DNA of 45,161 nt from an uncultured Kiloniellales bacterium. Lineage in GTDB: Bacteria > Pseudomonadota > Alphaproteobacteria > Kiloniellales > JAKSDN01. The stretch is from contig CAMYKD010000048.1 in NCBI GenBank assembly GCA_947258885.1, forward strand, positions 1 through 45,161, in the 5' to 3' direction. The notes beneath the pieces are model-generated. The model had not been told where the DNA came from, ran no database searches, and saw nothing but the letters and a program-made list of their open reading frames with translations. Made by a program: the position numbers and the translations under genes. Of the stretch, positions 34,952 through 43,629 are shown one piece after another (the first letter of the stretch is position 1; the number at the start of each line of letters is the position of its first letter).

Positions 34952-36481
34952 ATGGACCCCCACGGCACGAACAACTTGGCCCACCTTCCCGGTGCGGAGG
35001 GCGCCGCCGACCCCTATCGCGAGCCACCCGTCAACTACGAGGCCGAGCAGGCGCTTCTGGGCGCCGTCCTGGCCAACAACGCCGCCTTCGAGAAGGTCGC
35101 CGACTTCCTGCGGCCCGAGCATTTCGCCGAGCCGGTGCACGGCCGCATCTTCGAGGCCTGCGGCACGCTGATCGAGCGCGGCCAGATCGCCAACGCGGTG
35201 ACCCTGAAGAACGTTTTCGAGCGCGCCGAGGAGCTGGCCGAGGTCGGCGGCGCGAAGTACCTCAGCGAACTGCAGGGCAACTTCGTCTCGATCATCAACG
35301 CCCGCGACTACGGCCGGACGGTCCACGACCTGTTCCTGCGCCGGCAGCTGATCGCGATCGGCGAGGACGTGGTCAACGACGCCTTCGACCACGACCTCGA
35401 GACCACGGCCACGGAGCAGATCGAGGCCGCCGAGCAGCACCTCTACACGCTCGCCGAGAGCGGCCAGACCGAAGGCGGGTTGAAGGACTTCAAGGCCGCG
35501 GTCGTCGAATCGATCCAGATGACCGAAGCGGCGGTCAAGCGCGACAGCCACGTGGCCGGCGTGGCGACCGGCCTGACCGACATCGACAAGCTGCTGGGCG
35601 GCCTGCACAAGTCGGACCTGGTGATCCTGGCCGGGCGTCCGTCCATGGGAAAAACGTCGCTGGCAACCAATATCGCCTACAACGCCGCGACCTCCAGGCG
35701 CGCCGAGCGCGACGCCGAGGGCAATCTGGTCGAGCTGCCTCAGGTGGTGGCGTTCTTCACGCTGGAGATGTCGGCCGAACAGCTCGCCACGCGGGTCCTC
35801 TCCGAACAGGCCCACGTGCGCTCGGACTCCATGCGCCGGGGCGAGATCCGCCAGGAGGAATTCGACCGCCTGTTCGAGGTCAGCCGCGCCCTTTACGACC
35901 TCAAGCTCTTCATCGACGACACGCCGGCGCTCACCGTGCCCGCGCTGCGCATGCGGGCCCGGCGCCTGAAGCGCCAGCACGGCCTCGGCCTGATCGTCGT
36001 CGACTACCTGCAGCTCATGCAGGCCGCGCCCGGCAGCCGCAACGACAACCGGGTGCAGGAGGTCTCGGAGATCACCCGGGGTCTGAAGGCGATCGCCAAG
36101 GAGCTGGACGTCCCGATGCTCGCCCTGTCGCAGCTGTCGCGCCAAACCGAACAGCGCGACGACAAGCGCCCGCAGCTGGCCGACCTCAGGGAGTCCGGCT
36201 CGATCGAGCAGGACGCCGACGTGGTCGTGTTCCTGTATCGCGAGGAATACTACCTGGGGCGCGAAAAGCCGAGCCAGCGCGCCAACGAATCGGACGACGC
36301 CTTCGCCAGGAGAGTGGCGGCCTACGACAAGCGCAAGGACGAGGCACGGAACATCGCCGAGGCGATCGTCGCCAAGCAGCGCCACGGGCCGATCGGCACG
36401 GTGCAACTGCATTTCACCGGCGAGTTCACCCAGTTCAGCGATCTGGCGGACCACGACCGCATGCCCGAACAACATGGCTGA
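34952..36481 (+). CDS. dnaB: Replicative DNA helicase
   Basis: A 509-residue DnaB-type helicase. The N-terminal domain (NYEAEQALLGAVLANNAAFE) is followed by the RecA-like motor domain with Walker A GRPSMGKTSLATN (Lys234), FFTLEMSAEQLATRVLSEQA, Walker B LGLIVVDYLQLMQAA and SQLSRQTEQRDDKRPQLADL. The C-terminus is FTGEFTQFSDLADHDRMPEQ. The ATG at 34952 has AAGG upstream. It overlaps alr by 8 bp. Confidence 0.96.
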   Translation: MDPHGTNNLAHLPGAEGAADPYREPPVNYEAEQALLGAVLANNAAFEKVADFLRPEHFAEPVHGRIFEACGTLIERGQIANAVTLKNVFERAEELAEVGGAKYLSELQGNFVSIINARDYGRTVHDLFLRRQLIAIGEDVVNDAFDHDLETTATEQIEAAEQHLYTLAESGQTEGGLKDFKAAVVESIQMTEAAVKRDSHVAGVATGLTDIDKLLGGLHKSDLVILAGRPSMGKTSLATNIAYNAATSRRAERDAEGNLVELPQVVAFFTLEMSAEQLATRVLSEQAHVRSDSMRRGEIRQEEFDRLFEVSRALYDLKLFIDDTPALTVPALRMRARRLKRQHGLGLIVVDYLQLMQAAPGSRNDNRVQEVSEITRGLKAIAKELDVPMLALSQLSRQTEQRDDKRPQLADLRESGSIEQDADVVVFLYREEYYLGREKPSQRANESDDAFARRVAAYDKRKDEARNIAEAIVAKQRHGPIGTVQLHFTGEFTQFSDLADHDRMPEQHG

Positions 36482-37610
36482 CGCGGTGGCCCCCGGCGAC
36501 TCGGCGGCGGCCCGGGCCGGGGCCTTTCTCACCATCGACCTGGGCGCGGTCCAGGCCAACTACCGGCGCCTCGAGCAGGAGCTGGGCGGCGTCGCCTGCG
36601 CCGGCGCGGTCAAGGCGGACGCATATGGGCTGGGCATGGGGCGGGTTGCGCCGGTCCTCGCCGCGGCGGGCGCGCGCTGCTTCTTCGTCGCGCTGCCCGA
36701 CGAAGGAATGGCCCTGCGGCAAATTCTCGCCGAGAGCGTGCCCGATGCCGAGATCTTCGTGCTCAACGGCCCGATGCGCGGCGCCGAGGCGGACTACCTG
36801 GCGCACGACCTGATCCCGGTGCTGAACAGCCTGGGGGATCTGGACCACTGGCACGCCGTCGCGGCGCGGGAGAGCCGCCCACTGGCCGCCGTCCTGCATC
36901 TCGACACCGGCATGAGCCGCCTGGGCCTGCCCCGGAACGAGCTCGACGTCGTGGCCGCCGACCACGGCCGGCTCGAGGGGCTCGAGCTTCGCTATGTGTT
37001 GAGCCATCTGGCCTGCGCGGACGACGCGGCGAATCCGATGAATGCCCGTCAGCTCGAGGACTTCCGGACCGCGCTTGCGCGCCTGCCGCCTGCGCCTGCG
37101 AGCTTGGCCAACTCCTCGGGCATATTTCTGGGCGCCGACTATCACTTCGATCTGGGTCGGCCGGGGGCCGCCCTCTACGGCGTCAACCCGACTCCCGGCC
37201 AAGCGAATCCGATGCGCCAAGTGGTTCGCCTGCAAGGGAAAATCCTGCAAGTTCGCGAGATTGACGCTCCCCAGGCCGTTGGCTATGGTGCGACCCATCG
37301 CGTGTCCCGACCCACGCGCCTAGCCACGGTGGCGGTCGGCTACGCGGATGGTTATCTGCGCTCGTTTTCGAATCAGGGCATCGGTCGTATCGGCGGCGTG
37401 CAGGTATCTGTGGTAGGACGCGTTTCCATGGATCTCGTCACTTTTGATATCTCCGCGGCGCCGGCCGAGTCGGCCCGTCCAGGCGCGACGATCGACCTGC
37501 TGGGCCCGGACCTGGACGTCGACGAGCTCGGCCGGCGGGGCGGCACGATCGGCTACGAGATCCTGACCGCGCTGGGCCACAGGTATCACAGGGCCTACCT
37601 GGGCGGCTGA
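36474..37610 (+). CDS. alr: Alanine racemase
   Basis: A 378-residue PLP enzyme that makes D-alanine for peptidoglycan. The PLP lysine is Lys47 in GAVKADAYGLGMGRV. VLHLDTGMSRLGLP follows, and the C-terminal domain has the second catalytic Tyr in VGYGATHRVSRPTRLATVAV. GRVSMDLVTFDIS is also typical. It starts 8 bp before the dnaB stop, implying coupled translation. Confidence 0.95.
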   Translation: MADAVAPGDSAAARAGAFLTIDLGAVQANYRRLEQELGGVACAGAVKADAYGLGMGRVAPVLAAAGARCFFVALPDEGMALRQILAESVPDAEIFVLNGPMRGAEADYLAHDLIPVLNSLGDLDHWHAVAARESRPLAAVLHLDTGMSRLGLPRNELDVVAADHGRLEGLELRYVLSHLACADDAANPMNARQLEDFRTALARLPPAPASLANSSGIFLGADYHFDLGRPGAALYGVNPTPGQANPMRQVVRLQGKILQVREIDAPQAVGYGATHRVSRPTRLATVAVGYADGYLRSFSNQGIGRIGGVQVSVVGRVSMDLVTFDISAAPAESARPGATIDLLGPDLDVDELGRRGGTIGYEILTALGHRYHRAYLGG

Positions 37611-37616
37611 GCCGGC

Positions 37617-38390
37617 ATGCCGATTCTGCAGCCCATTGGACGGGCCTTTTTGGGCTTCCTGGAAGTCGCGGGCCGTCTCACGGTGTTCGCCGGGACCGGG
37701 GTATCGCACTGCGTGCGCCCGCCGATCTACCCTCGGCTGATCCTGCGCCAGATGGTCGAGATCGGCTACTACTCGCTGCCGGTGGTCGGCCTGACGGCGA
37801 TCTTCACGGGCATGGTGCTGGCCCTGCAAAGCTACACGGGGTTCGCCCGTTTCTCGGCGGAGAGCGCGATCCCCAACGTCGTCGTGGTCTCGATCACGCG
37901 CGAGCTCGGGCCGGTCCTGGCCGGACTGATGGTGACCGGCCGCATCGCCGCGGCCATGGCCGCCGAGATCGGCACCATGCGCGTCACCGAGCAGATCGAC
38001 GCGCTCGACACCCTGGCGACCAACCCGTTCAAGTACCTGGTGGCCCCGCGCCTGATCGCCGGCGTCACGATGCTGCCGATCCTCGTGCTCGTGGCCGATG
38101 CCATCGGCGTCTTCGGCGGCTACGTGGTGTCGATCTTCAAGCTGGGCTTCAATCCCGGCAACTACATCAAGAACACGATGGATTTCGTGGAAACGATGGA
38201 CGTGGTCTCGGGCCTGGTGAAGGCCGGCGTGTTCGGCTTCCTGATCACCCTGATGGGCTGCTACCACGGTTACAATTCCAAGGGCGGCGCCCAGGGCGTC
38301 GGCACGGCCACGACCAACGCGGTGGTCTCCGCGTCGATGCTGATCTTCTGCTTCAACTACTTCATCACCGAGATATTTTTCGCGCGATGA
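37617..38390 (+). CDS. mlaE: Second MlaE family permease
   Basis: A 257-residue permease of the MlaE family without a STAS domain. Family segments: SLPVVGLTAIFTGMVLALQS, VSITRELGPVLAGLMVTGRI, EIGTMRVTEQIDALDTLATN and VAPRLIAGVTMLPILVLVAD. It is the membrane partner of the ATPase that follows (4 bp overlap). No MlaD or lipoprotein gene is nearby, unlike the set at 7283-10986. The pair lies between alr and radA, which is its usual place in many alphaproteobacteria. Confidence 0.9.
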   Translation: MPILQPIGRAFLGFLEVAGRLTVFAGTGVSHCVRPPIYPRLILRQMVEIGYYSLPVVGLTAIFTGMVLALQSYTGFARFSAESAIPNVVVVSITRELGPVLAGLMVTGRIAAAMAAEIGTMRVTEQIDALDTLATNPFKYLVAPRLIAGVTMLPILVLVADAIGVFGGYVVSIFKLGFNPGNYIKNTMDFVETMDVVSGLVKAGVFGFLITLMGCYHGYNSKGGAQGVGTATTNAVVSASMLIFCFNYFITEIFFAR

Positions 38391-39166
38391 CCGAGACCGT
38401 TCCGAAAATCCGCATGCGCGGCCTGTGCAAGGCCTTCGGCGACAAGGTCGTGCTCGACGGACTGGATCTGGACGTCGGCCAGTCCGAGTCCGTGGTGGTG
38501 ATCGGCGGCTCGGGGACCGGCAAGTCGGTGATGTTGAAATGCATCCTGGGCCTGCTGCACCCCGAGGCCGGCAGCATCCAGGTCGACGGCGAGGAGGTCG
38601 TCGGCCTGCACGGCCAGGACCTCGAGCGGGTGCGGCGCAAGTTCGGCATGCTGTTCCAGAACGCGGCCCTGTTCGATTCCATGCCGGTCTGGGAGAACGT
38701 CGCCTTCGGCCTGGTCCAGGGCCAGGCCGTGCCGCGCAACGAGGCCAAGGAGATCGCCCTGGCGAAGCTGGCCGCCGTGGGGCTGGGCATGAATGTCGGC
38801 GAGCTCTGGCCGGCCGAGCTGTCGGGCGGCATGCGCAAGCGCGTCGGCCTGGCCCGGGCGATCGCCACCACGCCCGAGATCATCTTCTTCGACGAGCCGA
38901 CGACCGGCTTGGACCCGATCATGGGCGACGTCATCAACGACCTGATCGTCAAATGCGTCCGCGAGTTGGGCGCCACGGCGCTGTCCATCACCCACGACAT
39001 GGCCAGCGCCCGGAAGATCGCCGACCGCATCGCCATGCTTTACGAGGGCAAGATCATCTGGGCCGGCCCGACGGCGGAGGTCGACCGCTCCGGCAACCCC
39101 TACGTGGAACAGTTCATCCACGGCAATGCGGAGGGGCCGATCGAAATGGAGGTGCGTGCGCTTTGA
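38387..39166 (+). CDS. mlaF: Second MlaF-type ABC ATP-binding protein
   Basis: A 259-residue ATPase: Walker A VIGGSGTGKSVMLKCILGLL, signature LSGGMRKRVGLARAIA, Walker B EIIFFDEPTTGLDPIMGDVI and switch His in SITHDMASA. It overlaps the preceding permease by 4 bp. Signature details (MRKRVGLARA) are those of the Mla/Ttg2 group. The protein is likely to energise lipid transport together with a MlaD encoded elsewhere. Confidence 0.93.
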   Translation: MTETVPKIRMRGLCKAFGDKVVLDGLDLDVGQSESVVVIGGSGTGKSVMLKCILGLLHPEAGSIQVDGEEVVGLHGQDLERVRRKFGMLFQNAALFDSMPVWENVAFGLVQGQAVPRNEAKEIALAKLAAVGLGMNVGELWPAELSGGMRKRVGLARAIATTPEIIFFDEPTTGLDPIMGDVINDLIVKCVRELGATALSITHDMASARKIADRIAMLYEGKIIWAGPTAEVDRSGNPYVEQFIHGNAEGPIEMEVRAL

Positions 39167-39202
39167 CGGCCCGGCACCGGCAAGAGGGACGTCTGTTTCA
39201 AT

Positions 39203-40615
39203 TTGGCTAAACGCCCGTCGCGTTACGTCTGTCAGTCCTGTGGGGCCGCCTCTGCGAAATGGAGCGGCCGCTGCGAGGCCTGCGACGCGTGGAACAGCAT
39301 CGTCGAGGAGGCGCCGCGCGAGCTGGCGCCCGGCGGCCTCGGACGCGGCGGCCGGGGCGGCGGCCAGCGGCTCGCGTTCGTCGGCCTGGACGGCCAGGGA
39401 GAACCGGCCCCCAGGCAGGCGACCGGCATCGGCGAGCTCGACCGGGTCTGCGGCGGCGGCCTGGTCGGCGGCTCGGCGATCCTGATCGGCGGCGATCCGG
39501 GAATCGGCAAGTCGACTCTGCTGCTGCAGGCCGTGGCGGCGCTGGACGCCGGCAAGGGCGGGGCGCCGGTGGGCTCGGCCTACATTTCCGGCGAGGAATC
39601 GGTGGACCAAATCGCCCTCAGGGCGCGCCGCCTGGGTCTCGGCGGCGCAGGCGTGCAGGTCGCCGCCGCCACCTCGGTCCGCGACATCGTGGCCAGCCTG
39701 GACGGCCCCGAGGCGCCGCGGATCGTGGTGATCGACTCGATCCAGACCCTCTTTGTCGACAGCCTGGATTCGGCGCCGGGCACCGTGGCGCAAGTGCGGG
39801 CCAGCGCGCAGGAACTGATTCGCCTTGCCAAGCGTCGCGGATTCACCGTGGTGCTGGTCGGTCACGTCACCAAGGACGGTGCCATAGCCGGCCCGAAGGT
39901 GCTGGAGCACATGGTCGACACGGTGCTTTACTTCGAGGGCGAGAGGGGCCATCAGTTCCGGATTCTGCGCGCGGTAAAGAACCGATTCGGCCCGACTGAC
40001 GAGATCGGCGTGTTCGAGATGACCGACGGCGGCCTGATCGAAGTGGCCAACCCCTCCGCCCTATTCCTCGCCGAACGACGGGGCCACGTCTCGGGGTCGG
40101 CGGTCTTCGCCGGGCTCGAGGGCACGCGCCCGCTGCTGGTCGAGATCCAGGCCCTGGTCTCGCCCTCGCCGCTCGCGACGCCGCGGCGCGCGGTGGTCGG
40201 CTGGGACGGCGCGCGGCTGGCCATGGTGCTCGCCGTGCTCGAAGCGCGCTGCGGGCTGGTATTGGCGGGCCGCGATGTCTATCTGAATGTCGCCGGCGGC
40301 CTGCGCATCACCGAGCCGGCGGCGGACCTGGCCGTGGCGGCCGCCCTGGTGTCGGCCGCGACCGACGACCCCGTAGAGGAGGACACCGTGATATTCGGTG
40401 AGATCGGCTTGTCGGGCGAGGTGCGCGCCGTCAGCCAGAGCGCCGCCAGGCTGAAGGAGGCGGCGAAGCTCGGCTTCGAGCGGGCGCTCGTACCTAAGTG
40501 CCGCGGCCAGGCCGACCGCAAGGCCGAGTATGGGGCAGCCGCCGGACCGGCGCTGGTCGAGATCGCACATCTGCAGGACCTGGTGGCGCTGTTCACCGCC
40601 AGGCAAACGCAATGA
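39203..40615 (+). CDS. radA: DNA repair protein RadA
   Basis: A 470-residue branch-migration ATPase. The zinc finger is Cys10, 13, 24 and 27 in CQSCGAASAKWSGRCEAC. Walker A is GGDPGIGKSTLL (Lys at about 104), the RadA-specific motif is KNRFGPTDEIGVFEM, and a Lon-like C-terminal domain follows (LNVAGGLRITEPAADLAVAA). The start is a TTG at 39203 with GAGGGACG upstream. The stop TGA directly touches the mobile element (TGATACCAAGG), so the last base of the stop codon is also the first base of the element's ATACC end. Confidence 0.94.
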   Translation: MAKRPSRYVCQSCGAASAKWSGRCEACDAWNSIVEEAPRELAPGGLGRGGRGGGQRLAFVGLDGQGEPAPRQATGIGELDRVCGGGLVGGSAILIGGDPGIGKSTLLLQAVAALDAGKGGAPVGSAYISGEESVDQIALRARRLGLGGAGVQVAAATSVRDIVASLDGPEAPRIVVIDSIQTLFVDSLDSAPGTVAQVRASAQELIRLAKRRGFTVVLVGHVTKDGAIAGPKVLEHMVDTVLYFEGERGHQFRILRAVKNRFGPTDEIGVFEMTDGGLIEVANPSALFLAERRGHVSGSAVFAGLEGTRPLLVEIQALVSPSPLATPRRAVVGWDGARLAMVLAVLEARCGLVLAGRDVYLNVAGGLRITEPAADLAVAAALVSAATDDPVEEDTVIFGEIGLSGEVRAVSQSAARLKEAAKLGFERALVPKCRGQADRKAEYGAAAGPALVEIAHLQDLVALFTARQTQ

Positions 40616-40884
40616 TACCAAGGGTCATAGATAATGACGCATTTCACCGAGGCGATTTTGGCCGCCAGCAAGGCGCGCGTTGCGCCGTTGTGCGCGTACA
40701 ACAAGCGGCGCGCAACGCGGCTGGCGGCCAAAAGCGCCCGGCCCTTGCGGGTGGGGCGTATCGGGGCGCCGGGGGCGTTGCGGCGCTTGCCCGATGCGAT
40801 GCACGCATCGCGCTGCACGCCGCGCCTACCCGGGCGACCCGATCCGCTCCCATGAAATGAGTCATTATCTATGACCCTTGGTAT
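40615..40884 (+). mobile_element. Complete 270 bp MITE-like element with terminal inverted repeats
   Basis: The ends are inverted repeats of about 31 bp. The left starts ATACCAAGGGTCATAGATAA and the right ends with its complement, ending CCCTTGGTAT. Only one internal mismatch is visible across the arms. There is no transposase gene inside. Flanking TA at both ends fits TA target duplication of the IS630/mariner type, but such a short duplication is not proof. The interior has a branched hairpin (40656-40733) and a GC-rich block shared with 1-152. It lies between radA and cvpA. Confidence 0.9.
40656..40733 (+). repeat. Branched hairpin inside the MITE
   Basis: TTTTGGCCGCCAGC at 40656-40669 is the exact complement of GCTGGCGGCCAAAA at 40720-40733. 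The sequence between holds GGCGC-GCGTT-GCGCC, then GTTGT-GCGCGT-ACAAC at the centre, then a third small GC hairpin. The outer 14 bp stem plus three inner hairpins would fold as a cloverleaf-like structure in single-stranded DNA or RNA. Confidence 0.7.
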
Positions 40885-40965
40885 ATTATCCGGCCGAAGA
40901 AAGGGCCGGGGTGAGGCACGGGCGTTGAGAGACAACGGCAGAGACTCGCCAAGGAGGGCTTTCTA

Positions 40966-41604
40966 TTGACCGGACTCGATGCTCTGGTATTCGCGATTTT
41001 GGTGATATCCGGCGTTTTCGCCTATATCCGCGGCTTCGTCCACGAGCTCCTGACCCTGGCCGCCTGGGCGGGAGCCGCCCTGACCACGCTGTACGGCTTC
41101 GAATACGTCGTTCCCTACGTCCGCGACATCATCGCGATTCGGGCGGTCGCCGATATCGGGACCGGCCTGGCCATCTTCGTGGCGGTCCTGGTGGTGCTCA
41201 CGGTTCTGACGCGACTGCTCGCGCGACGCGTACAGGACAGCTCGCTGTCCACGCTCGACCGCTCGCTCGGCCTGGTGTTCGGGGTCCTGCGCGGTGCACT
41301 GCTGCTCAGTTTCATCTGGGTCCTCGTTGCCTGGGCGGTGCCGCGGGACGACTTCCCCGAGTGGATCTCGGAAGCGCGGACGCTGCCGCTCATCGAAACC
41401 GGCGCGGGCCTGCTCTACGCCCTGGTGCCCGAGCACCTGCAGCCCGAGGAACCGCCCGATATCGACGAGGACGCGCTGGAGCTCGGCTTCACCTTCGAGG
41501 AGCTGGTGAGCCCGAAACCAAAAGCCGCTGGACCCGCCGTGACTTCCGGGTATAAGGACCGGGAACGGAAGGACCTTCAGCGACTCATCGAAACCTCGCA
41601 GTGA
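40966..41604 (+). CDS. cvpA: CvpA family membrane protein
   Basis: A 212-residue protein. Four hydrophobic segments (ALVFAILVISGVFAYIRGFV and the following ones) match the CvpA fold, followed by an acidic cytoplasmic tail (EEPPDIDEDALELGFTFEEL). The family was first tied to colicin V production and is linked to envelope integrity and biofilm. The start is a TTG at 40966 with AAGGAGGG upstream. It is the first gene after the mobile element and must use a promoter in or behind it, or readthrough from radA. Confidence 0.9.
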   Translation: MTGLDALVFAILVISGVFAYIRGFVHELLTLAAWAGAALTTLYGFEYVVPYVRDIIAIRAVADIGTGLAIFVAVLVVLTVLTRLLARRVQDSSLSTLDRSLGLVFGVLRGALLLSFIWVLVAWAVPRDDFPEWISEARTLPLIETGAGLLYALVPEHLQPEEPPDIDEDALELGFTFEELVSPKPKAAGPAVTSGYKDRERKDLQRLIETSQ

Positions 41605-41624
41605 GGGGTGCGGACGCCGTCGAC

Positions 41625-43079
41625 ATGAAAATCACCGATCCGTTCGACGACGACAAGCTGCGCGAAGAGTGCGGCGTGTTCGGCATCTACGGGCATCCCG
41701 ATGCGGCGCCCCATACGGCGCTCGGCCTGCACGCCCTTCAGCACCGCGGCCAGGAAGCGGCCGGAATCGTCACCAGCAATGGCCAGCAGTTCCATGCCCA
41801 CCGCGATCTGGGCCAGGTCGGCGACATCTTCTCGAGCCAACAGGTGATCGGCCGGCTCGCCGGGCATTCGGCGATCGGACACGTGCGCTATTCGACGACC
41901 GGCGAAACGGCGCTGCGCAACGTTCAGCCGCTCTTCGCCGAGCTGCAGTTCGGCGGCTTCGCGCTGGCCCACAACGGCAACCTGACAAACGCCCTGGCCC
42001 GGCGCCGGGAGCTGGTCGAGCGCGGTTCGCTGTTTCAGTCGACCATGGACACCGAGGTCATCGTCCACCTGGTCGCGACCTCCCGGGCGAGCAGCGTCGT
42101 CGACCGCATGATCGGCGCCCTGCGCCAGATCGAGGGCGCCTATTCCCTGGTCGGACTGACCGACACCTGCGTCGTCGGCGTGCGCGATCCGCGCGGCGTG
42201 CGCCCGCTGGTCCTCGGCCGGATCGACGGCAGCCATATCGTGGCCTCGGAGACCTGCGCGCTCGATATCATCGGGGCCGAGTTCGTGCGCGACGTCGAGC
42301 CGGGCGAGATGGTGGTGCTCGACAAATCGGGAGTCCACTCCCTGCGTCCTTTCCCGCCTGCCCCGCGCCGGTTTTGCGTTTTCGAGTACATCTACTTCTC
42401 GCGCCCCGACTCCGTGGTCGAAGGGACGAGCGTCTATGAGGCCCGCAAGCGCATCGGCGCCGAGCTGTCGCGCGAAAGCCAAGTGCCGGCCGACGTGGTC
42501 GTCCCGGTCCCCGATTCCGGCGTGCCCGCGGCCATCGGCTATGCCGAGTGCGCCGGTCTGCCCTTCGAGCTGGGTATCATCCGCAACCACTACGTGGGCC
42601 GGACCTTCATCGAGCCGGCCCAGCAGATCCGCCACCTGGGCGTCAAGCTGAAGCACAACACGAACCGGTCCATGCTGGAGGGCAAGCGGGTCGTGCTGGT
42701 GGACGATTCGATCGTGCGCGGCACGACCTCGATCAAGATCGTCGAAATGGTCCGCGCGGTCGGCGCCACGGAGGTGCACATGCGCATCGCCGCGCCACCG
42801 ACCGCTCACTCCTGCTTCTACGGCATCGACACGCCCGCGCGCGAGGAGTTGCTGGCCGCGCAGATGGATCTAGACGGCATGGCCCGGCACATCGGCGTGG
42901 ACAGCCTGGCGTTCGTCTCGCTCGACGGTTTGTACCGGGCCATGGGCGAAGCGGGCCGTAACGATCCGGCCCCGCAATACTGCGATGCCTGCTTTACCGG
43001 CGACTATCCGATCCGGCTGAGCGACCGGGAGGAGAACGAGCAGCCGGCCCAGCTCACGCTCCTGGCGGAGTTGGCCTAG
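41625..43079 (+). CDS. purF: Amidophosphoribosyltransferase
   Basis: A 484-residue enzyme of the first step in purine synthesis. The glutaminase nucleophile is Cys16 in EECGVFGIYGHPDAAPHTAL; because it is internal, the leader must be removed to give an N-terminal cysteine. HNGNLTNALARRRELVERGS and STMDTEVIVHLV follow. The PRPP-binding site is VVLVDDSIVRGTTSIKIVEM. I chose the ATG at 41625; a GTG at 41601 overlaps the cvpA stop (GTGA) and would add 8 residues. Confidence 0.95.
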   Translation: MKITDPFDDDKLREECGVFGIYGHPDAAPHTALGLHALQHRGQEAAGIVTSNGQQFHAHRDLGQVGDIFSSQQVIGRLAGHSAIGHVRYSTTGETALRNVQPLFAELQFGGFALAHNGNLTNALARRRELVERGSLFQSTMDTEVIVHLVATSRASSVVDRMIGALRQIEGAYSLVGLTDTCVVGVRDPRGVRPLVLGRIDGSHIVASETCALDIIGAEFVRDVEPGEMVVLDKSGVHSLRPFPPAPRRFCVFEYIYFSRPDSVVEGTSVYEARKRIGAELSRESQVPADVVVPVPDSGVPAAIGYAECAGLPFELGIIRNHYVGRTFIEPAQQIRHLGVKLKHNTNRSMLEGKRVVLVDDSIVRGTTSIKIVEMVRAVGATEVHMRIAAPPTAHSCFYGIDTPAREELLAAQMDLDGMARHIGVDSLAFVSLDGLYRAMGEAGRNDPAPQYCDACFTGDYPIRLSDREENEQPAQLTLLAELA

Positions 43080-43123
43080 TCCTAACCTCCCCTTAACCAC
43101 CGGCTTGCATAGTCCAGGACATC

Positions 43124-43624
43124 ATGATCGGACGAATTCTCAATGGCTTGGCCGCGATCCTCGGCGCCGCCGGCTTCGCCCAGTTCCCGGCGTTCTTTCA
43201 GCAGTACCTGCAGCGTCTCGGCGGCATGCTCGACCAGGCGCGCCTCGACGTCGCCCGGCTGCTCAAGGACGCCCAGAGCCAGGGCCAGACCCTGGAGAGC
43301 TATCTCGCGGAGCTGCGGGCGAGCGGCAGCAACGCGGCCACCGGGACGGCCGAGCGCGAGCTGGCGCGGGTCGACGCCGTCGGCGACCTGGAGGCCGCCT
43401 ACAACACGCTCACCCTGGCCAACCCGCTGGAGCGCCCGACCGCCTTCATGGCGCACTTCGACGCCAGCATCGCCGAGGAGACCATGAAGGCCTTCGAGCC
43501 CGCCGTCCCGGCGACGAGCGAGGCCCTCGTCTATGCGGCGGTCGGCATGCTCGTCGCCCTGCTTCTCCTGGCCGGCGGCGAAACCGGCTGTCGCGGGGCG
43601 GTGAAGAAGATCAAGGGGTACTAG
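43124..43624 (+). CDS. DUF2937-like membrane protein
   Basis: A 166-residue protein. It starts with a hydrophobic stretch (ILNGLAAILGAAGFAQFPAF) followed by QQYLQRLGGMLDQARLDVAR, as in DUF2937 proteins. The middle is helical and Ala/Leu/Glu-rich, and a second membrane helix lies near the end (LVYAAVGMLVALLLLAGG). Function unknown. It stands between purF and an SDR gene, a conserved context in some alphaproteobacteria. Confidence 0.72.
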   Translation: MIGRILNGLAAILGAAGFAQFPAFFQQYLQRLGGMLDQARLDVARLLKDAQSQGQTLESYLAELRASGSNAATGTAERELARVDAVGDLEAAYNTLTLANPLERPTAFMAHFDASIAEETMKAFEPAVPATSEALVYAAVGMLVALLLLAGGETGCRGAVKKIKGY

Positions 43625-43629
43625 CGAGA

